Origin: Calliopum simillimum
Taxonomy: Eukaryota; Arthropoda; Insecta; Diptera; Lauxaniidae
DNA length: 64,000 bases
Direction of reading: 5' to 3'
Assembly (NCBI GenBank): GCA_951812925.1
Contig: OX638372.1
Coordinates: 2,728,001-2,792,000 of the forward strand
Shown: in pieces, positions 59,150 to 64,000 of the stretch
Layout: every line of letters begins with the position of its first letter
How positions within the stretch are numbered: position 1 is the stretch's first letter
Made by a program: the position numbers and the translations under genes
The notes under the pieces: model-generated
What the model was told of the DNA's origin: nothing
Databases searched by the model: none
Seen by the model: the letters and a program-made list of their open reading frames with translations, nothing else

Positions 59150-59850
59150 AAATGGTTAGTAAACAAAGTACGAATTGTTTTTAACCACACGCACGCACCC
59201 GTAATCTTTCTTTCTTTGACTTTGACGCAGACCCAAATTCGGACAAAAAAATCGCACGAAACGCACACCACCACTGTTCCGAACGTAATGAGCGCTCATT
59301 CCAGCCACATGTGCTCTCCAGGCCAACCGACCGATACGCAGACAGACAAAGTCAACCACAACAGCAACAACAATAACAACAACAGCAGCAGCACTTGCAC
59401 CCCAGCAGCAACAGCAAAAGGAAAAATGGAAAAACTCCCAAAAGACTCCACAACAATCACACTCTGACTCTGACTCTGAGCGACGATGACGACGACGACG
59501 ACGTTTGTCTTTTCTGTATTTTTTCATGTTGTTCTTCTCAATTTTTTCTACTTCTTCAAAATAAGAAGGCAAAAATTTCAAAATTTAAGAGCAATAACTT
59601 CATTGATTTAAGAGAGCGAGTGATATATTGCGAGAGAGCGGATTAAAGTTGAAAATTTATTAATTTTGTTTATTTTAACATTGATAATTTTTCTTGTAAA
59701 TGAAGCATGGAAATCTATGGAGCAACCCAACTACAGCGTCGGACTTTATTAAATGCGTTCGTTGCCTTGCTGGTGGTGCATTCATTGACTGACTGCTGTG
59801 CGACCAGTTTTCAAACAGTGGTCATTCGGCGGCGCTGATGAAGTCATGCC
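59150..59850 (-). promoter_or_regulatory. Candidate rst 5' exon/promoter region (tentative)
   Basis: This patch is markedly more GC-rich and CpG-containing than its surroundings. It carries CAA/CAG and GAC trinucleotide runs (about 59360-59420, 59483-59503), a TCAGAGTCAGAGTCAGAG triplet on the - strand near 59463-59480, and an initiator-like TCAGTCAATG near 59785-59795. Fly 5' UTRs of developmental genes often look like this, and the rst start exon needs an upstream non-coding exon. No donor site could be fixed. Confidence 0.25.
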
Positions 59851-60886
59851 ATTTAAGTGAAAAGCTGAAATTAATTAATAAGTAAATTTGAATAAAAATG
59901 TTGGTTGGACCACCAACGAACGAACTGTGGAAAATGTCACATTTTATAGGTTTTTTAATCGACATTTTAGATTGGAATTTATTGAGGCAGATGACAATAA
60001 TACGATAGAAAGCGTAACAGTTCAATTTCAGTATTATAGTTCCAAATAAAGAATCCTCGTAAGTCTTTTACCCTTCAACAACCAAGTGCAAACGCGCTAA
60101 TGGATTTATAAATAGAAATTTAAATCGTGATCAGCGACATACGTGTATTTTCCTTTAAGCGATAACGAAACATATTGAAATATTTTGTTCTCTCTTTTCT
60201 TGTTTTCCGAAAATTTTTTTCTTTGATTCTCAGACTCAGACGACTCGATCATCGCCTTTTGCAAAATCGCAGTGTCTCCATCATCCAATGGCGTGATAGT
60301 TTCTTCATCATTACTTTCGTCACATATGTATGTTAAGAGGAGTATTTCGATGACGTTCGGACGAACAAACGTTCACGAGCACGGTTTTACGTTTCAGAAT
60401 TTAAAAGCTGATTATGGAAGAAAGAGACCACCTATTTTCCACTTCAGAATTCTATGATATCCTGCTCCAAAGTTCGGAAATCGATGTTTCGTAGGGCTTT
60501 TGAAGCTTTATCACAATTGCAGTAAATGGAGTATCTGCCAACGCCATCAGATCCACGAGCTTATTTATAAAACATTAACATGGAAATAAAATTTTTTTAG
60601 TTCCATACAAAGGACAATATTAAATTTGTGTGGAATGGCGATATCTGTACTTCAATTGATGATAACTCGGGAAAGTAATGATCCAATTGGAAAATTAAAA
60701 AAGTGAGGTTGTAGACGAAATTCATAAATTCCACTTTATTCTGGAAGTGCGAAATATAACTGAATTCAACGCTTCTTGCAATTTCAAGCAAGTATAATTC
60801 CGAATCTCAGAAAAGTTAGAATTGTTAGCTGAGAAAATCGAGAATGAAAAAATTTTTATAAATTTGCAGGCCTCTAAAAATTCTTA
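59851..60886. other. Presumed intron or rst upstream sequence
   Basis: No coding exon recognised. The part from about 60640 (GATAACTCGGGAAAGTAATG..CCAATTGGAAAA) resembles 25950-26110 of the 424-bp family and may be a decayed relative. Confidence 0.3.
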
Positions 60887-61291
60887 CAGTATAACATTTT
60901 GAAGCTTTTGCTTAAATGGGAGATGCCGTGCCCTCGTATTCGAACTCACCAAGTTTTTGTCCAGAGCTTGCAGTTACTATTCTTAGTACTTTTGTCTATT
61001 TTAGTTGCGTTATATTGAATTATGGTCACAAAACTGCGCTATAAGTGTATGGACGGTAGGCAAGTCAGTTGACCGATTTAGCTCATTTTCAATCTCACGA
61101 ACTAACTTTTACAATGGAGACAGTGCACAAAATTTCATTGAGTTATCTACCTTAGTTTTCTTGTGAAATAGAGCCAGCCACACAGACAGGCGGATATGAC
61201 CATATCAACTCAGGAGGTGACGGTGATCAAATATATACATAGATTTACAAACGGAAGGAGAAAGAAACTCTACCATGGGTGTAGGGTACAA
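60887..61291 (+). mobile_element. DINE-1-like element, copy 5 (old, 5'-truncated)
   Basis: Diverged matches to the 3' half of the family: TTTTGAAGCTTTTGCTTA, GACCGATTTAGCTCATTTTC, GTGCACAAAATTTCATTGAG, GGATATGACCATATCAACTC, and the end CCATGGGTGTAGGGTACA. It has more substitutions than the other copies, hence older. Confidence 0.65.
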
Positions 61292-63769
61292 AAATTGCTG
61301 GCTGTGATTTTTCTGATCAAAAGTCTATTTAGAATATAATTTAACTGAACTTTATGTGTAAAAAAGTCCTTAACGTTTCTTTTACAGTGTATTTTGTAGC
61401 AATTTAAGCAATTATTTGTTTTTTTTTTTTTTTTTTTTTCATTATCTATCTTAAACTGAATTGTATAAAAACACCAAATGGCAACAGTTGTTTTGCATCG
61501 TCGATCACTTGAGGTCACTGTTAATTGTGCACTTTGGCTTAAAATTTGTGCAACACTTTTTGCACTTTGCAATGTTGTAAACTGTAAACAGCTGTTCCAC
61601 AAATTACGATTAAGCGTCGGAATTCTGCAAAAGTGACTCAAGCGACATTGTTGAAAATTTGTTTCGTATTCTTCGTGCAATTTTTGAAGCGCGCATATGG
61701 TCAGATTTCTTGGTTTGTGCAGTGAATGCGGCGTCAATGTTCGGAATGTGGCGTTAAGTCAATGCACCATTTGCTGTGATTCCTTGAAATTTTAACAACT
61801 GTTTTTTGATGAAATACAAAACATAATGTAATGGCGATTGCGATTAAAATTTTGATGAAAAATATTCGTGAAATAAAAAAATTCTTGTAAATTATTCTTG
61901 GATAAAAATATCATCACGGAAAACGAAAAATATAAAATTTTCAAAAAAAAGAAAGTACAAATTAAGTATTAGCTTTTGTTTTATTTTCTTCCAGGGTTTT
62001 TTAATAAATTTATGAAAAGACAAATAAATGGGAGACTTCCCCACTTCATGGACATAAACGTACCTGAAGATTTGGAACATGAAACATATCCTCCCAAACC
62101 AAATTTGCAGTAGAGTTAAAAATAAGAGTTGTTTAAGGTTGGGCTCTTTGCTGAGACTTGTTCTGAACATGTTCCAATTAGGGATCTTCACAAGACCTCT
62201 TGTTGAAGCTTTACGACATTTCGTTTCAAGAGACGTTATGTCTTGTAGCCCCATCAAAATACTTTATTTCAGAGTCATGTTTAAATATTTTGTCAGCTTC
62301 GTTGATAATGTTGAGGCGGAACAATCTAACTTAATATCACCAAGGACTCTTGTGTTTCTTATTATTCCAACCGAATAAAATTTAAAAACAGCAAACGACA
62401 AGTCTATTCTGTAAAATAGACAGTACATACAATGATATGCTGCCCGTAAATCTCACCGAAGAAGCGCTCAGCATTTCAAGAAATTATTCCTTTAAATTTT
62501 TTTTTTCAGTTTCCATTGCAATTTTTACGGAATTTTTTATTCCATGTGTGTTAAATAATTTAAAAACACATCAAAGATTCCACAACCGAACATCACCGAC
62601 TGCAACCACATCCAGAATGCTAAAAATAATAATGCACATGCAGATTATAACACTAGAAGAAGAAGAAATTACGTATCTTTTTTTCGTTCTTCATCATCTT
62701 CATAAAAGACAGCCAACGCGAAGCGCTGTTCAAAGTCCACCAAGTGCAGTGCCATTTTTAAGCTAAAAAAACTCTGGGCCTCATGTATCAGCAACTGATG
62801 ATGCTGCTTTTTTGGTGATACTTCCATAGCAAGTTTTTAGTTGAAATTTTTCATTATCCCCCCATCTCTGATTCTTTTTCCACTTTTTGCAATGTCACAG
62901 TGTCAGACATCAGCTGTAGCGTAATTTGTTGATTTCAATGTCTGGGAATTAAATTCTTTAACTCATGACCGTTGAGAGGCGCAGACACGAGCCAAAATTA
63001 ACAAAACACAAAAGGTAAAATAAAGAGAATTTTGTACATACAAAATGGGAAAAAATGAGCCAAAGAAAACAAAACAGAAAAAAAAAAAAATGGAAAATAA
63101 ATAACTAAAACATTTTCAACTGATGCTGTTTTCCAGCAAATGGGTGTTAGAGTGTATCAAAAAATATATATTCTCATGTTACCCTTAGGGGTAGCATAGG
63201 GCCATGTTCTCATTGTAGGAGTGTCCGCAACTACTATAATTTTTTGTTTTTGCGGAGGTTTAAAACCTGCCTAAGCACCATCTAATGGTTTTTAAAAAAC
63301 ATTCCTCCAACTTAAACTAATTTTACCCTGAAACCGCTATCACAATTCTTCAGAGTAGAGCAGGGTTACCAACCATCCAAGATTTTGCGGGACAGTTCCG
63401 GACTTCGCGCTAGTGTCCCGGAGTCAAAATCGTCCTGGAAATGTCCTGGATGTTCATAAATGGTAGACGTAGGTATATTCAACCTATTGTGAAATAAAAC
63501 TTCGCCAGGAATTGTTTTTTTTTTTTCATCAATTGAAATGGAACTCTACGCAGTGAAAATTTCGCCTGGAATTCGTTATTGAGATGACTGTAAAGTGTAA
63601 TATTTTTGTGTTAATCTTTTATAATTTTAGTTTGGCATTTACTTGTCGTCCCCTTTCTATCTTAATCACGTATTATATTGTTTTTAAATCTCCGAAAAAA
63701 TTTGTCAATACATAATAATGACTCTCTTTCGATTTAAATTAAAATTTTTTAAAGTTTATATTAGTACTA
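61292..63769. other. AT-rich sequence without recognised gene
   Basis: Frames of 100-155 codons near 61270-61737, 61892-62257 and 62437-62766 lack recognisable domains, signal peptides or splice context and are probably chance. CAGGGTTACCAACCATCC near 63361 resembles the left end of a hAT element, but no matching right end is in the window. Confidence 0.3.
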
Positions 63770-64000
63770 CATTTCCACCGAGATTTATAAATCTTTTCGT
63801 TTAATCCTATCCGTTTTCAACGGCCCAGATAAATTATTTTTTGACAGTAAATGTCGTTAGCGGGAAAATGAAAGTTGTTCTTCCTTCTCTTCTTAATATT
63901 CGTTCTCAGTTTCCTTTTTTTTAATGACATTTAATGCCAATTTTCAAAATTAAGGGGTTCCACTTAGTAAAACCAGTAGCCTTTTTGAGATTTATACGAG
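63770..64000 (+). repeat. Dispersed ~250-bp repeat, copy 3 (cut by window end)
   Basis: Collinear with 6290-6550 and 8330-8600: GATTTATAAATCT, TTTAATCCTATCCGTTTTCA, TTTTTTGACAGTAAATG, CTTCTTAATATTCG, AATGACATTTAATGCC, AAATTAAGGGGTTCCACTTAG. Same orientation as the other two. Confidence 0.55.

Noticed and set aside
58988..59467. 159-codon + strand frame with Asn/Ser runs and a 141-codon - strand frame over the same region
   Set aside because: Both come from translating CAA/CAG and GAC trinucleotide tracts; there is no family resemblance. The region is kept only as a tentative regulatory patch.
61270..61737. 155-codon - strand frame
   Set aside because: It contains a translated poly-A tract (Lys run) and no domain, and overlaps the end of an old DINE-like copy.
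63361..63460. Left end of a hAT element (CAGGGTTACCAACC)
   Set aside because: No inverted partner or TSD is visible within the window, so the call cannot be supported.

Overview
This is an AT-rich, intron-containing, repeat-dense stretch of insect nuclear DNA. The best taxonomic clue is the long gene at 14916-22907 (- strand). Its seven coding exons assemble into a 776-residue five-Ig-domain adhesion receptor that is nearly superimposable on Drosophila Roughest (Rst/IrreC), including the PADVI motif and a C-terminal Thr-Ala-Val. With the TATA-box core promoter and the DINE-1/INE-1-like repeats, this points to a higher fly (Schizophora), plausibly a tephritid-like acalyptrate. Nothing here is prokaryotic, so operons, ribosome binding sites and CRISPR do not apply.

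Three protein-coding genes are supported. (1) 1211-2995 (+): a two-exon gene for a small secreted Thr/Pro- and Lys/Asn-rich protein of unknown family, with a TATA box and a poly(A) signal. (2) 9134-10082 (+): a three-exon short-chain dehydrogenase of the HSD17B8/FabG-like type. (3) 14916-22907 (-): rst. A strong splice acceptor at 22992/22993 lies upstream of the rst start codon. At least one 5' non-coding exon must therefore lie further right, and the roughly 41 kb from 22993 to the window end is probably a giant rst 5' intron with no recognisable coding gene.

Most of the remaining sequence is transposon-derived. hAT-type elements with exact 8-bp target-site duplications (TSDs): a foldback at 3656-5165, a 2.05 kb element at 6943-8992, a large foldback at 43577-47265, and two copies of a 160-bp MITE at 17537-17697 and 49049-49207. 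Other types: a canonical A|T-inserted Helitron built of 129-bp tandem units (28469-29464) with a second copy (32660-33268); five DINE-1-like copies (23978, 27908, 41391, 44983, 60887); two copies of a family with 424-bp tandem units (25675-27859, 39493-41233); mariner deletion derivatives (18077, 56396) and a mariner fossil (34545); a piggyBac-like element (38264); and several long palindromes (6580, 21938, 52618).

Many insertions are nested, so relative ages can be read directly: Helitron inside a DINE-like element inside a palindromic composite, and a DINE-like element inside a hAT foldback. The genes have unrelated functions and do not form a pathway. The window's main character is a conserved neural adhesion gene whose introns and 5' flank have absorbed a layered transposon deposit.
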